Source of the DNA: an uncultured Christensenellaceae bacterium
Lineage (GTDB): Bacteria > Bacillota > Clostridia > Christensenellales > UBA3700
Assembly: GCA_944380275.1 (NCBI GenBank)
Contig: CALWHB010000002.1
Coordinates: 31,690-95,689, forward strand
Direction: 5' to 3'
Length of the DNA stretch: 64,000 bases
Shown here: positions 33,915 through 41,441 of the stretch, one piece after another
Layout: every line of letters begins with the position of its first letter
Numbering within the stretch: the stretch's first letter is position 1
Position numbers and translations under genes: made by a program
The notes under the pieces: model-generated
The model's input: the letters and a program-made list of their open reading frames with translations, nothing else
The model's database searches: none
What the model was told of the DNA's origin: nothing

Positions 33915-35177
33915 ATGAAGTATACCAACTTGACCAAAGAGCAACTCAAAGAACTTTTGGACTCCGCAAAAAAGGAGTACGAAGAAATCGCGGCAAAAGG
34001 CTACAAAGTAGACATTGCCCGCGGCAAGCCCTGCAACGCTCAGGCGGCTCTCGCTTTCGATATGCTGACTGCTCCTGAGGCAAACGAATTCCCTATGTCC
34101 TATCTCAATTACGGCATGCCTGAAGGTATTCCTGAGATGAGAAAACTTTTCGCACAGCTGCTGGGTCTTGAGCCTTCTCAGATTATCGTGGGAGGCAACA
34201 GCTCTCTCAATATGATGTACGATACGGTGCAGAGGGCAATGCAGTTCGGTCTTCTCGGCGAAAAGCCGTGGAATAAATGCGAGAAAGTCAGATTCCTTTG
34301 CCCTGTACCCGGTTACGACCGTCATTTTGCGCTTACGGAACATTTCGGTATAGATATGATAAATATCCCGATGGACGACAACGGACCCAATATGGACCTC
34401 GTCGAAAGCCTCGTGGCAAGCGACGAGAGCATAAAAGGAATCTGGTGCGTTCCCAAGTATTCCAACCCGACGGGTATCGTATACAGCGACGAAGTAGTCG
34501 AAAGACTTGCGACTATGAAAACGGCTGCCAAAGATTTCAGAATTTTCTGGGATAACGCTTATTGCGTTCACGAACTTACGGACGAACCCGTAGAGCTTGC
34601 CAACATTATGACAATCGCAAAGAAGGCGGGTACCGAAGACAGGATATTCGAGTTTGCGTCCACGTCCAAAATCACCGTTGCAGGCGCAGGCGTAGCATGT
34701 ATGGGCGCAAGCGAGGCAAATATAAAGGACGCGATGAGCCATATCTTCTATCAGACGATAGGCAACGACAAGGTAAACCAGTACAGACACTTCAGGTTCC
34801 TTCAGTCGGTTGAGCATATAAAAGAGATAATGAACGCTCAGAAAGCTATCATAAAGCCCAAATTCGACGCTATCGTAAGCACTCTTGAAGAAAACCTCGG
34901 CGACGATTGCGATATCGCGAAGTGGACAAATCCCAAGGGCGGATATTTTATCAGTCTTGACGTACTTGACGGTTGCGCGTCGAGAGTCGCTGCGCTTTGC
35001 AAAGGCGCGGGACTGACTCTTACGGGTGCAGGCGCAACTTATCCTTATAAGAGGGACGACAGCGACAAAAACCTGCGTATCGCGCCCACGTACACCAACG
35101 GCGAGGACGTTTCTATCGCGGCAACCATACTTGTTGCTTGCGTAAAACTCGCTTGCCTTGAAAAACTCGCGGCATAA
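33915..35177 (+). CDS. Aspartate aminotransferase-like PLP enzyme (Aminotran_MocR type)
   Basis: 420 residues. The blocks GKPCNAQAALAFDML, SYLNYGMPEGIPEMRKLFAQLL, YSNPTGIVYSDE and the PLP-lysine region FASTSKITVAGAGVACM are of the fold I class I group that Pfam calls Aminotran_MocR (PF12897), members of which act as aspartate aminotransferases in actinobacteria. There is no GntR DNA-binding domain, so it is an enzyme and not a MocR regulator. The frame continues 25 codons upstream, but ATG 33915 with AGAGG is chosen since the promoter lies in that extension. Substrate oxaloacetate/aspartate is likely but not proved. Confidence 0.85.
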   Translation: MKYTNLTKEQLKELLDSAKKEYEEIAAKGYKVDIARGKPCNAQAALAFDMLTAPEANEFPMSYLNYGMPEGIPEMRKLFAQLLGLEPSQIIVGGNSSLNMMYDTVQRAMQFGLLGEKPWNKCEKVRFLCPVPGYDRHFALTEHFGIDMINIPMDDNGPNMDLVESLVASDESIKGIWCVPKYSNPTGIVYSDEVVERLATMKTAAKDFRIFWDNAYCVHELTDEPVELANIMTIAKKAGTEDRIFEFASTSKITVAGAGVACMGASEANIKDAMSHIFYQTIGNDKVNQYRHFRFLQSVEHIKEIMNAQKAIIKPKFDAIVSTLEENLGDDCDIAKWTNPKGGYFISLDVLDGCASRVAALCKGAGLTLTGAGATYPYKRDDSDKNLRIAPTYTNGEDVSIAATILVACVKLACLEKLAA

Positions 35178-35185
35178 GGTAGATT

Positions 35186-35731
35186 ATGGCAAAACTTTTT
35201 ATTGCGTCGGATATTCACGGCAGCGCGCATTTTGCGGAGCTGATGCTTAAAAGATTTGAGGAAGAAAAAGCTGACCAGCTGATACTTCTGGGAGATATTT
35301 TCTATCACGGTCCCAGGAATCCTCTTCCTCAGGGATACGCTCCCATGCAGGTGGCGGAAATGTTAAAGCCGTACGGGGACAGACTTCTCGTAGTCAAAGG
35401 CAACTGCGACAGCGACGTGGACGCAATGATTGCGCCGTTCGAGTTTGTAAACCTCGCTCAGCTTTACGTTGACGGGGCAAAGATAACGTTGCAGCACGGC
35501 GACAAATACTGCAAAGACAATGTGCCTGCAAATTGCGGCAACGCATTGATATACGGGCATTATCACACGTCTTTCGTAATGAGAGAAGGCGGCAGGGTAA
35601 TAGCAAATCCGGGGTCGGTTTCACTCCCCAAAAACGGTACTGAGGCGGGCTATATTATAGTCGAAAACGGCGTGCTTACGCTCAAATCGCTTTCGGACGC
35701 AAAAGTTCTGGCAAAAGAGGAGATTTTATGA
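35186..35731 (+). CDS. yfcE: YfcE-type metallophosphodiesterase
   Basis: 181-residue calcineurin-like phosphoesterase. All metal-binding motifs are present: SDIHGS, LLGDIFYHGPR, VKGNCDS, and YGHYHTSF. YfcE-family enzymes hydrolyse phosphodiesters with Mn; the natural substrate is unknown. It follows the aminotransferase by eight bases and overlaps the hydrogenase gene by four (ATGA). Confidence 0.92.
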   Translation: MAKLFIASDIHGSAHFAELMLKRFEEEKADQLILLGDIFYHGPRNPLPQGYAPMQVAEMLKPYGDRLLVVKGNCDSDVDAMIAPFEFVNLAQLYVDGAKITLQHGDKYCKDNVPANCGNALIYGHYHTSFVMREGGRVIANPGSVSLPKNGTEAGYIIVENGVLTLKSLSDAKVLAKEEIL

Positions 35732-37167
35732 AAATTTTTGACACAAAGGTTCAGGAGCTCAAATACGAAGTGCTTAAAGCCGTGATAAAAGCGGCTGACA
35801 GCGGTGATATGAGCAATATATATATGGATGTTCCAAAGCAGATTTCACCCGGTCCCAAGCCGACCATGAGATGCTGTATATATAAAGAAAGAGCAATCGT
35901 TCAGGAGAGAATAAAAATGGCTCTCGGCGGCGACAAGTCCAATCCCAACAGCGTTGAAGTTATCGACGCGGCGTGCGACGCATGTCCTATCGAAGGTATG
36001 TATATAACCCCCGCATGCAGAGGCTGTATTTCTCACAAATGTCAGCAGGCTTGTCCTAAAAACGCAATTACCATCGTTGACAACCACCCCGTTATCGACA
36101 AAGATAAATGCGTAGAGTGCGGCAGATGTGCAAAAGCCTGCCCGTACAGCGCGATTATTGAGCAACGTCGTCCTTGCGTAAGGAGCTGCAAAGTCGGCGC
36201 GATTTCGATGGACGAAAACAAGAAAGCGAAGATAAACAACGACAAGTGCATATCGTGCGGCGCGTGCGTTTATCAGTGTCCGTTCGGCGCGATTGTAGAC
36301 AAATCGCTGATTATGGACGTTCTCGACATACTTAAGAAGTCTGAGAACAATACAAAATATCACGTATACGCCGTTGTCGCTCCCGCGCTTGCAAGCCAGT
36401 TTACTGGCGTACCTCTCGCAAAAGTCGCAAGCGGTATAAAGAAACTGGGATTTTACGACGTCGCGGAGGCTGCTCTCGGCGCGGACATAACTCTTTACCA
36501 TGAGGCGAAAGAGCTTAAGGAACGCGGAATACTGACGACGTCCTGCTGTCCGTCTTTCGTGATGTTTATAGAAAAGAATTTCCCAGAACTCGTAAAATAC
36601 GTTTCGAGTTCGGTTTCTCCGATGATTGAAACAGCTATGCTGATAAAGCGCAACGACCCGACGGCGAAATGTATATTTATAGGACCTTGCACCAGCAAGA
36701 AACTTGAATACCGCCTGCCCAAGACAAAGGGCGCGATAGATTGCGTAATGTCGTTTGAAGAATTGCAGGCTTTCTTCGATGCGCGCGATATAGAACTTCT
36801 CAAGCTTGAGGATTGCCCCGTGGACGAGGCGTCTTATTACGGCAGAATATTCGCAAAATCAGGCGGTATTACTCAAGGCGTTGTTAACGTGGCTAAATCT
36901 ATGGGACTCGACAACGTAAAGCCGATAGCTATGAACGGTATAGAAGAGTGCAGGATAAATCTTCTCAAGTTCAAACTGGGAAGAGCCGCAGAGAATTTCT
37001 TTGAAGGTATGGCGTGCGACGGCGGTTGCCTCAACGGTGCGCTGATATTGCACCACGAGCAGAAAAACGTCGTCGAAATCGACAAATACGGCAACTCCGC
37101 AAGCCACAAGGATATTTCTTCAAGCGTAGCGAAGTACGAAGACAGCCTGAAGAATCAAACAGAATAA
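35728..37167 (+). CDS. Monomeric [FeFe] hydrogenase, probable group B
   Basis: 479 residues, cytoplasmic. The N-terminal half carries four-cysteine ferredoxin-like motifs (CDACPIEG, CRGCISHKCQQACP, CVECGRCAKACP, CISCGACVYQCP) for several 4Fe-4S clusters. The H-cluster domain has TSCCPSF (271-277), GPCTSKKLE (319-327) and FFEGMACDGGCLNGA (424-438) in place of the canonical TSCCPxW, MPCxxKxxE and ExMACxGGCxxGGG. These variants are those I associate with group B hydrogenases of Clostridia, whose physiological direction is poorly known. No maturase (HydE/F/G) or NADH-linked subunit genes are in the window, so partners are probably ferredoxins. Why it is in an operon with an aminotransferase and YfcE is unclear. 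Confidence 0.88.
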   Translation: MKIFDTKVQELKYEVLKAVIKAADSGDMSNIYMDVPKQISPGPKPTMRCCIYKERAIVQERIKMALGGDKSNPNSVEVIDAACDACPIEGMYITPACRGCISHKCQQACPKNAITIVDNHPVIDKDKCVECGRCAKACPYSAIIEQRRPCVRSCKVGAISMDENKKAKINNDKCISCGACVYQCPFGAIVDKSLIMDVLDILKKSENNTKYHVYAVVAPALASQFTGVPLAKVASGIKKLGFYDVAEAALGADITLYHEAKELKERGILTTSCCPSFVMFIEKNFPELVKYVSSSVSPMIETAMLIKRNDPTAKCIFIGPCTSKKLEYRLPKTKGAIDCVMSFEELQAFFDARDIELLKLEDCPVDEASYYGRIFAKSGGITQGVVNVAKSMGLDNVKPIAMNGIEECRINLLKFKLGRAAENFFEGMACDGGCLNGALILHHEQKNVVEIDKYGNSASHKDISSSVAKYEDSLKNQTE

Positions 37168-37187
37168 ATTCGTTGTGCCGGTTAAAT

Positions 37188-37213
37188 CCTCTCCGCAGGG
37201 AGAGGGTTTTTTT
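37188..37213 (+). terminator. Terminator after the hydrogenase gene
   Basis: CCTCTCC (37188-37194), loop GCAG, GGAGAGG (37199-37205), then seven T. Confidence 0.88.
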
Positions 37214-37284
37214 ATCTTTGTTTTGATACGAATTTACGCTTTAGATACGGCAGAATACGTTGAAATCTTTTCTGGTTGCTATTA

Positions 37285-37436
37285 TCCGGAGATACGACAA
37301 ATAAATACTTCGCAGGCATACAGCGCATATTACGGTACAAAAGCACAACGCAGGTATATGGCGCATATTACGGTACAAAAGCACAACGCAGGTATATGGC
37401 GCATATTACGGCACAAAAATACAACTCAGAGATACG
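37285..37436. repeat. 38-bp tandem repeat, about four copies
   Basis: Two adjacent 38-base units (37323-37360 and 37361-37398) are identical; each begins GCGCATATTACGGTACAAAA. A third copy (37399-37436) is diverged and a fourth, more degenerate one precedes (37285-37322, about half the positions matching). There are no spacers, so it is not a CRISPR. Reading frames through it change frame each unit, so it is probably non-coding. It opens a gene-poor stretch of nearly 1 kb (37168-38160). Confidence 0.85.
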
Positions 37437-37562
37437 GTACATATATATGGCAGGAAATAAGACTCTGCAATCTGGCTTTGAATTTATCCTGCCTGAGGTT
37501 TTAGGGTTTGACATAAAAATCTGTGTTCAACCCAATCAATTTTATTAAATTCAAAATAATCG

Positions 37563-37696
37563 ATACTGCACGTTTATATTTTTTATTATGAACGCGTCGG
37601 TCGCACTGCAGGCAATCACGTTTTATGCGTTAATATCGACGCTTAATTATGAAAATCTTTATCATATCACTATAATACAATCCGTGCAGTATTTTT
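37563..37696. other. Nested inverted repeats, possible structured RNA
   Basis: ATACTGCACG (37563-37572) is complementary to CGTGCAGTAT (37683-37692), which is followed by a T run. Inside lies a second pair, GCGTCG (37594-37599) and CGACGC (37637-37642). No gene is visible here. It could be a small structured transcript or a decayed element; no convincing promoter was found. From 37697 to 38030 I see nothing further. Confidence 0.25.
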
Positions 37697-38032
37697 AGCG
37701 TATTCAGGCGGTTTAATCCGACAAAAGTTTATTTGCAATCCAATCGGCTGAATTATTAAAATCAAAGACGCACTGTGCATGCCTTAGCAAAGGATGCAAA
37801 CCCGGATTAAGGCAACTTATTCACGTATCCAAAGCGGTAATATATCGTTAAATTTTTGATATTATGTTGTTTTGACACAGCAATCCGTATTGTATCGGCT
37901 AATATTTTCTGTTTACTACCGCACATGCCTTCAGACGGTGATTTTCAATGAGCGTTTTAGCGGGGTAAACATATATATTGTTGTATATTTTCAATCTGAT
38001 TCTTCCTGAAAAGCAAAAAAGGCAGGTTTGGG

Positions 38033-38063
38033 GCATGTTTGTATTATTTCGGTACGATACAAA
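38033..38063 (+). promoter_or_regulatory. Candidate sigma-E sporulation promoter of spoIVA
   Basis: GCATGTTT (38033-38040) and GATACAAA (38056-38063), 15 bases apart, resemble the B. subtilis sigma-E elements (-35 near KMATATT, -10 CATACAHT). spoIVA is sigma-E dependent in B. subtilis. GATACAAA is also half of an 8-bp inverted repeat with TTTGTATC (38085-38092). Confidence 0.4.
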
Positions 38064-38160
38064 TAAAAATTGCGAATAAAACATTTTGTATCCTGACGCG
38101 AGGTATAAACGGGACAAATCCCTCATAGTTTATAAAAGAACAAACCTTTGGAGGGAATTT

Positions 38161-39636
38161 ATGCAACAGTTCGACTTATACCGCGATATTTCCATGCGTA
38201 CAAACGGAGATATTTATATAGGCGTGGTTGGCCCCGTACGTACGGGCAAATCCACGTTTATCAGCAAATTTATGCAGACTCTCGTTCTGCCTGCGATAAA
38301 GGACGTACACCGCAAAAAGCGCGTTACGGACGAGTTGCCGCAATCTGCTGACGGCAAAACTATAATGACAACTCAGCCCAAGTTCGTGCCGGACGAGGCT
38401 CAGACTGTAGAGCTGGGCGAAAATCTGAGGGCAAAAGTAAGGCTGATAGATTGCGTGGGGTATCTTGTCGACAATGCAGAAGGACATATTGAGGACGGCA
38501 AACCGCGCCTTGTGGATACGCCGTGGAGCGAAGAGAAGATGCCTTTTGAAAAAGCGGCGGAATACGGGACGAAAAAGGTCATGACAGACCACTCCACGAT
38601 AGGCATTGTGGTAACGAGCGACGGCAGCGTAACCGAACTGCCGAGAAAAGCTTACGAAAAAGCCGAAGAGCGCATCGTAAACGAAATGAAGGAGTTGGGC
38701 AAGCCGTTTGCGATAGTTCTCAATACAAAGAAGGAAAAGGATGCTGACAGCAAAAAACTGGCGGCTAAACTGAGCGAAAAATACGGCGTTCCGGTAATTC
38801 TTCAAAACGTAATGCAGATGGGACAGGAAGAAATCGCACAGGTACTCAAAGCAGTGCTTATGCAGTTTCCCGTAGAAAGCATAGGCGTTGTGATGCCCAA
38901 ATGGTTGCAGGCATTGCCGAGAGATAACGAGATTATATCTGACGTGATTGACAAGGTCGCGGCGGCATCCGACGCGGTAAAAATAATGGACGATTACGAA
39001 AAACTTTGCGGAGTGTTTGACGAAGACGAATATATTCAGAAAATCGCGCAGACAGACGTAGATTTCGGCAAAGGAAAAATCACGCTTGAGCTTTCTCCCG
39101 TACAAGGGCTGTTCTATCAGGTTCTGAGCAAGCAATGCGACCTGAAGATAGAAAACGACTTTGAACTCGTATCGTATATCAAATCTCTCGGCTTTGCAAA
39201 AAAGCAATACGACAAGCTGTCTGATGCGGTAAAACAGGCTGACGAGTTAGGTTACGGGGTCGTAGTGCCTGCAGACGACGATATGAATCTGGATGCGCCG
39301 GAGATTGTAAAACGCGGTTCGAGATACGGCGTAAAGCTCAAGGCGAGCGCACCGTCATATCACATTATGAAAGTAAACGTAGAAACAGAGGTCAATCCGA
39401 TAATGAGCGAATCGCAGGACGAAAATATGCTCAAAGAGTGGCTGGAAGGTTTCGGTGAAGACAGCAAGGGGGTCTGGAAGACAAATATGCTTGGCAAATC
39501 GCTTGACAGCATAGCAAAAGACGGATTGACTGCAAAACTCGCGTCTATGCCTGCTGATACCAGACTTAAGCTGAGGAAGACTGTGAACAGGATAATAAAT
39601 GAAGGAAAGGGCGGAGTGCTTTGCATACTTCTCTGA
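38161..39636 (+). CDS. spoIVA: Stage IV sporulation protein A, spore coat morphogenetic ATPase
   Basis: 491 residues. SpoIVA coats the forespore surface on the mother-cell side, polymerises with ATP hydrolysis, and is the basement layer for coat assembly and cortex formation. The Walker A motif GPVRTGKST is at residues 24-32, DCVGYLVDNAEGH is the switch-like region, and the C-terminus ends VLCILL, matching the conserved membrane-contact tail. ATG 38161 with TTGGAGGG is chosen over the earlier in-frame ATG at 38086. Its presence shows the organism is, or descends from, a spore former. Confidence 0.97.
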   Translation: MQQFDLYRDISMRTNGDIYIGVVGPVRTGKSTFISKFMQTLVLPAIKDVHRKKRVTDELPQSADGKTIMTTQPKFVPDEAQTVELGENLRAKVRLIDCVGYLVDNAEGHIEDGKPRLVDTPWSEEKMPFEKAAEYGTKKVMTDHSTIGIVVTSDGSVTELPRKAYEKAEERIVNEMKELGKPFAIVLNTKKEKDADSKKLAAKLSEKYGVPVILQNVMQMGQEEIAQVLKAVLMQFPVESIGVVMPKWLQALPRDNEIISDVIDKVAAASDAVKIMDDYEKLCGVFDEDEYIQKIAQTDVDFGKGKITLELSPVQGLFYQVLSKQCDLKIENDFELVSYIKSLGFAKKQYDKLSDAVKQADELGYGVVVPADDDMNLDAPEIVKRGSRYGVKLKASAPSYHIMKVNVETEVNPIMSESQDENMLKEWLEGFGEDSKGVWKTNMLGKSLDSIAKDGLTAKLASMPADTRLKLRKTVNRIINEGKGGVLCILL

Positions 39637-39643
39637 CGACTTC

Positions 39644-39680
39644 AACCGATAAACGCATTTATTTGCGTTTATCGGTTTTA
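39644..39680 (+). terminator. Terminator after spoIVA
   Basis: A perfect 14-bp stem (39644-39657 with 39664-39677), 6-base loop, then T. A second smaller hairpin AAGGCG/CGCCTT lies at 39784-39801 before a T-rich stretch; its role is unknown. Confidence 0.85.
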
Positions 39681-39895
39681 ATATGAAGAATTCAATAACA
39701 CGTCAGTCCGGTTGATTACTGATAATAAAAAAACAAAGAGAAAACAGAAAAGGCAGGTACGGAAAAATCAGAAAATAATTTAAAAGGCGAATAAACGCCT
39801 TGTTTATATTTTTGCTCCGGTATAGAGTTGTTTTGAAATTAATACTAATTAATAATAATTGATAATAATAAAATATAACAAAATTTTACATGTTT

Positions 39896-39924
39896 CACCA
39901 AAATTTTAATTTCCGCATAAGATA
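39896..39924 (+). promoter_or_regulatory. Sigma-K-type promoter of the Cys-rich protein gene
   Basis: CACC (39896-39899), 16-base spacer, CATAAGATA (39916-39924). The B. subtilis sigma-K consensus is MACM, 16-17 bases, CATANNNTA, so every defined position matches. There is no sigma-A promoter here. The predicted start is near 39931. Confidence 0.65.
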
Positions 39925-39965
39925 TATTGTTCACTCTGAATTAAGGGTGGAAAAGGACGTGCAAT

Positions 39966-40217
39966 ATGTGTTATTCAAACGGTAATTGCGGCTGCGGATG
40001 CGGTGCGGGTTCTTGCTTTTCCTGTTCCGATTCCGCCTGCTGTAACAATTCTACTCGCAGCTGTTCGTGCGGCGGAGTTTCGGGTTGTTCCGATATGCCG
40101 TACTATGTCAACCCCTGCGGTTGGTACAGCGTAAACCGCGTCGCGGTTCTTGCGTTGGTAAGCCTTGAGTCTGACAGTTGCGGCTGCAATTCTTCTTCAA
40201 GCGGTATCTGCTGCTGA
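39966..40217 (+). CDS. Cysteine-rich small protein, candidate spore coat component
   Basis: 83 residues of which 16 are Cys, together with many Ser and Gly; it begins MCYSNGNCGCGCGAGSC and ends SGICC. A short central stretch (about 44-68) is less cysteine-rich and mildly hydrophobic. No known family is recognised. AAGGA lies eight bases before the ATG and a terminator follows, so it looks like a genuine monocistronic gene. The position directly after spoIVA and the sigma-K-type promoter suggest expression in the mother cell late in sporulation, where Cys-rich coat or crust proteins become cross-linked. A metal-binding or secreted peptide role is an alternative. Confidence 0.8.
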   Translation: MCYSNGNCGCGCGAGSCFSCSDSACCNNSTRSCSCGGVSGCSDMPYYVNPCGWYSVNRVAVLALVSLESDSCGCNSSSSGICC

Positions 40218-40233
40218 GAGCATAAAAACAAAG

Positions 40234-40257
40234 CGGGTCGGTTCAGACCCGTTTTTT
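40234..40257. terminator. Terminator between the two convergent Cys-rich genes
   Basis: CGGGTC (40234-40239), loop GGTTCA, GACCCG (40246-40251), six T after; A-rich on the other side, so it may work in both directions. Confidence 0.75.
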
Positions 40258-40492
40258 ATTTTGCAGAGATATGCGCAAATTTCGTGATATTGTCATATCT
40301 TATGTTTTATCTTTGCGGCTGTTTAAACGAAACAAATGTTGTTTCATATTTTGCCTGGTTTGTCATGAGGGATATTTATTAGATATGACTTTTGCGACTG
40401 TCTGCACGATTTTACGAATATCCGTGCAGATTCAGTATCGGTTGGAATTTTCAGGTTTGTTTTGTGAAATCTGATTTTGCGTTATCGGATTT

Positions 40493-40660
40493 TCAGCAGC
40501 AACAGGTATTGTCAGAAAGCGAGGATGCGCTTGTTCCGAGGCATTTTGAGAAAGCAAGGCAGCAGACTATAAGCGACATCGGGTCGCAGCAGTTTACAGC
40601 GCATTGAGAATTGTTTCCTGACGAGTAGCAGAGTAATGCAAGCAATAACAGATTGTTCAT
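40493..40660 (-). CDS. Second small Cys-rich protein (55 residues)
   Basis: A short minus-strand frame, under common annotation cut-offs. It starts MNNLLLLALLCYSSGN, has ten Cys among 55 residues, paired as CC in three places, and ends in CCC. AAGAGGTGAAAT is an excellent ribosome-binding site right before the ATG at 40660. The hydrophobic N-terminus could be a membrane or signal segment. It converges on the larger Cys-rich gene, and its upstream region has a sporulation-type promoter candidate. No homologue is recognised. The region between the two genes (40258-40492) shows only a TCTGCACG/CGTGCAGA inverted repeat at 40401-40430. Confidence 0.6.
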   Translation of the reverse strand: MNNLLLLALLCYSSGNNSQCAVNCCDPMSLIVCCLAFSKCLGTSASSLSDNTCCC

Positions 40661-40730
40661 ATTTCACCTCTTTTACAAAATAGGGCTGAATCTGACAAAA
40701 ATTTTGATTTTTTTGCCGATTCATCGCTAT

Positions 40731-40759
40731 ATAATATGTTCATACGACGATATATATTC
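40731..40759 (-). promoter_or_regulatory. Candidate sporulation promoter of the 55-residue Cys-rich gene
   Basis: Minus strand GAATATA (40759-40753), 14-base spacer, CATATTAT (40738-40731). The upstream box fits the sigma-E -35 (KMATAWW); CATATTATA also fits the sigma-K -10 pattern. No sigma-A pair was found. Confidence 0.35.
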
Positions 40760-40877
40760 ATAGGCATTATTGGCTTAGAGAAAAAACTTTTAAACGCGAG
40801 CATTAAATCGTTGCGCAATCGAATAAAAACGAAATGCCTTATAACGCCAAAACTAACATAAAGAGAGGAAAAGCTAT

Positions 40878-41231
40878 ATGATGTATGACAGCTGTCTGTC
40901 TATTACGGAGCAGCAGGAAAGGAGCATTTTGCGCAGTATGCCGCCCAAAGCGGCAACAGAAAATTTAGCGAGATTTTTCGACGTATTTTCAGACAATACG
41001 AGGCTCAGGATTCTGTCTGCGCTTTCGATGAAGGAACTTTGCGTGGCAGACCTGTCATTTATTCTGTCTATGAGGCAGAGTACCGTTTCTCATCAGTTGA
41101 GATTGCTCAAAGACGCGCGCATAGTCGACTGCCGCAGGGCAGGAAAACTGATACTTTACGCCGTGGTCAATCCGTATGTGAACGACGTGTTGCTTACGGG
41201 CGCGAAACAGTTTGCCCAGAGTGCAGGCTGA
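40878..41231 (+). CDS. ArsR/SmtB family transcriptional regulator
   Basis: 117 residues forming one winged helix-turn-helix: ARFFDVFSDNTRLRILSAL, then ELCVADLSFILSMRQSTVSHQLRLLKDARIVDCRRAGKLILYAV. The alpha-3 metal motif of ArsR/CadC (ELCVCDL) is ELCVADL here with a single Cys, so metal sensing through this site is doubtful. AGAGGA precedes the ATG. It has no obvious target gene: the divergent neighbour is the 55-residue Cys-rich gene and the downstream one is uvrC with its own promoter. Confidence 0.88.
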   Translation: MMYDSCLSITEQQERSILRSMPPKAATENLARFFDVFSDNTRLRILSALSMKELCVADLSFILSMRQSTVSHQLRLLKDARIVDCRRAGKLILYAVVNPYVNDVLLTGAKQFAQSAG

Positions 41232-41405
41232 TATATCTTGCGATATAATCGTGTTTGCGGTTTAAGGCAAATGCCGTGAGTTTTTGCTGAAAAGCAGCGA
41301 GATTTTGTCCTGTTCAGTCTGAGCTGAAAAGGGTATTTCCTGCGCACGGAAGATATATTTTAACAACATGTTTACTTCGCCGCTTTTGCGTGCAGGTCAA
41401 ATTGC

Positions 41406-41434
41406 TTTATATTATCCTTTTAGTGTGATATAAT
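41406..41434 (+). promoter_or_regulatory. Extended -10 promoter of uvrC, abutting the start codon
   Basis: TTTATA (41406-41411), 17 bases, TATAAT (41429-41434) preceded by TGA. Seven bases separate it from the uvrC ATG. Confidence 0.55.
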
Positions 41435-41441
41435 TACGGGT

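Noticed and set aside
37285-37436. CRISPR array
   Set aside because: Units are directly adjacent with no unique spacers, and there are no cas genes in the window.
37276-37548. Frames of 90-109 codons across the 38-bp repeats
   Set aside because: Repeat period shifts the frame each unit, there is no ribosome-binding site, and the sequence after the array is unlike coding sequence.
37899-38126. 75-codon minus-strand frame upstream of spoIVA
   Set aside because: No ribosome-binding site, no similarity, and it overlaps the predicted spoIVA promoter and leader.
40392-40724. Frames of 70-71 codons around the second Cys-rich gene
   Set aside because: They overlap it in other frames without ribosome-binding sites; the 55-codon frame with AAGAGGTG is the better supported reading.
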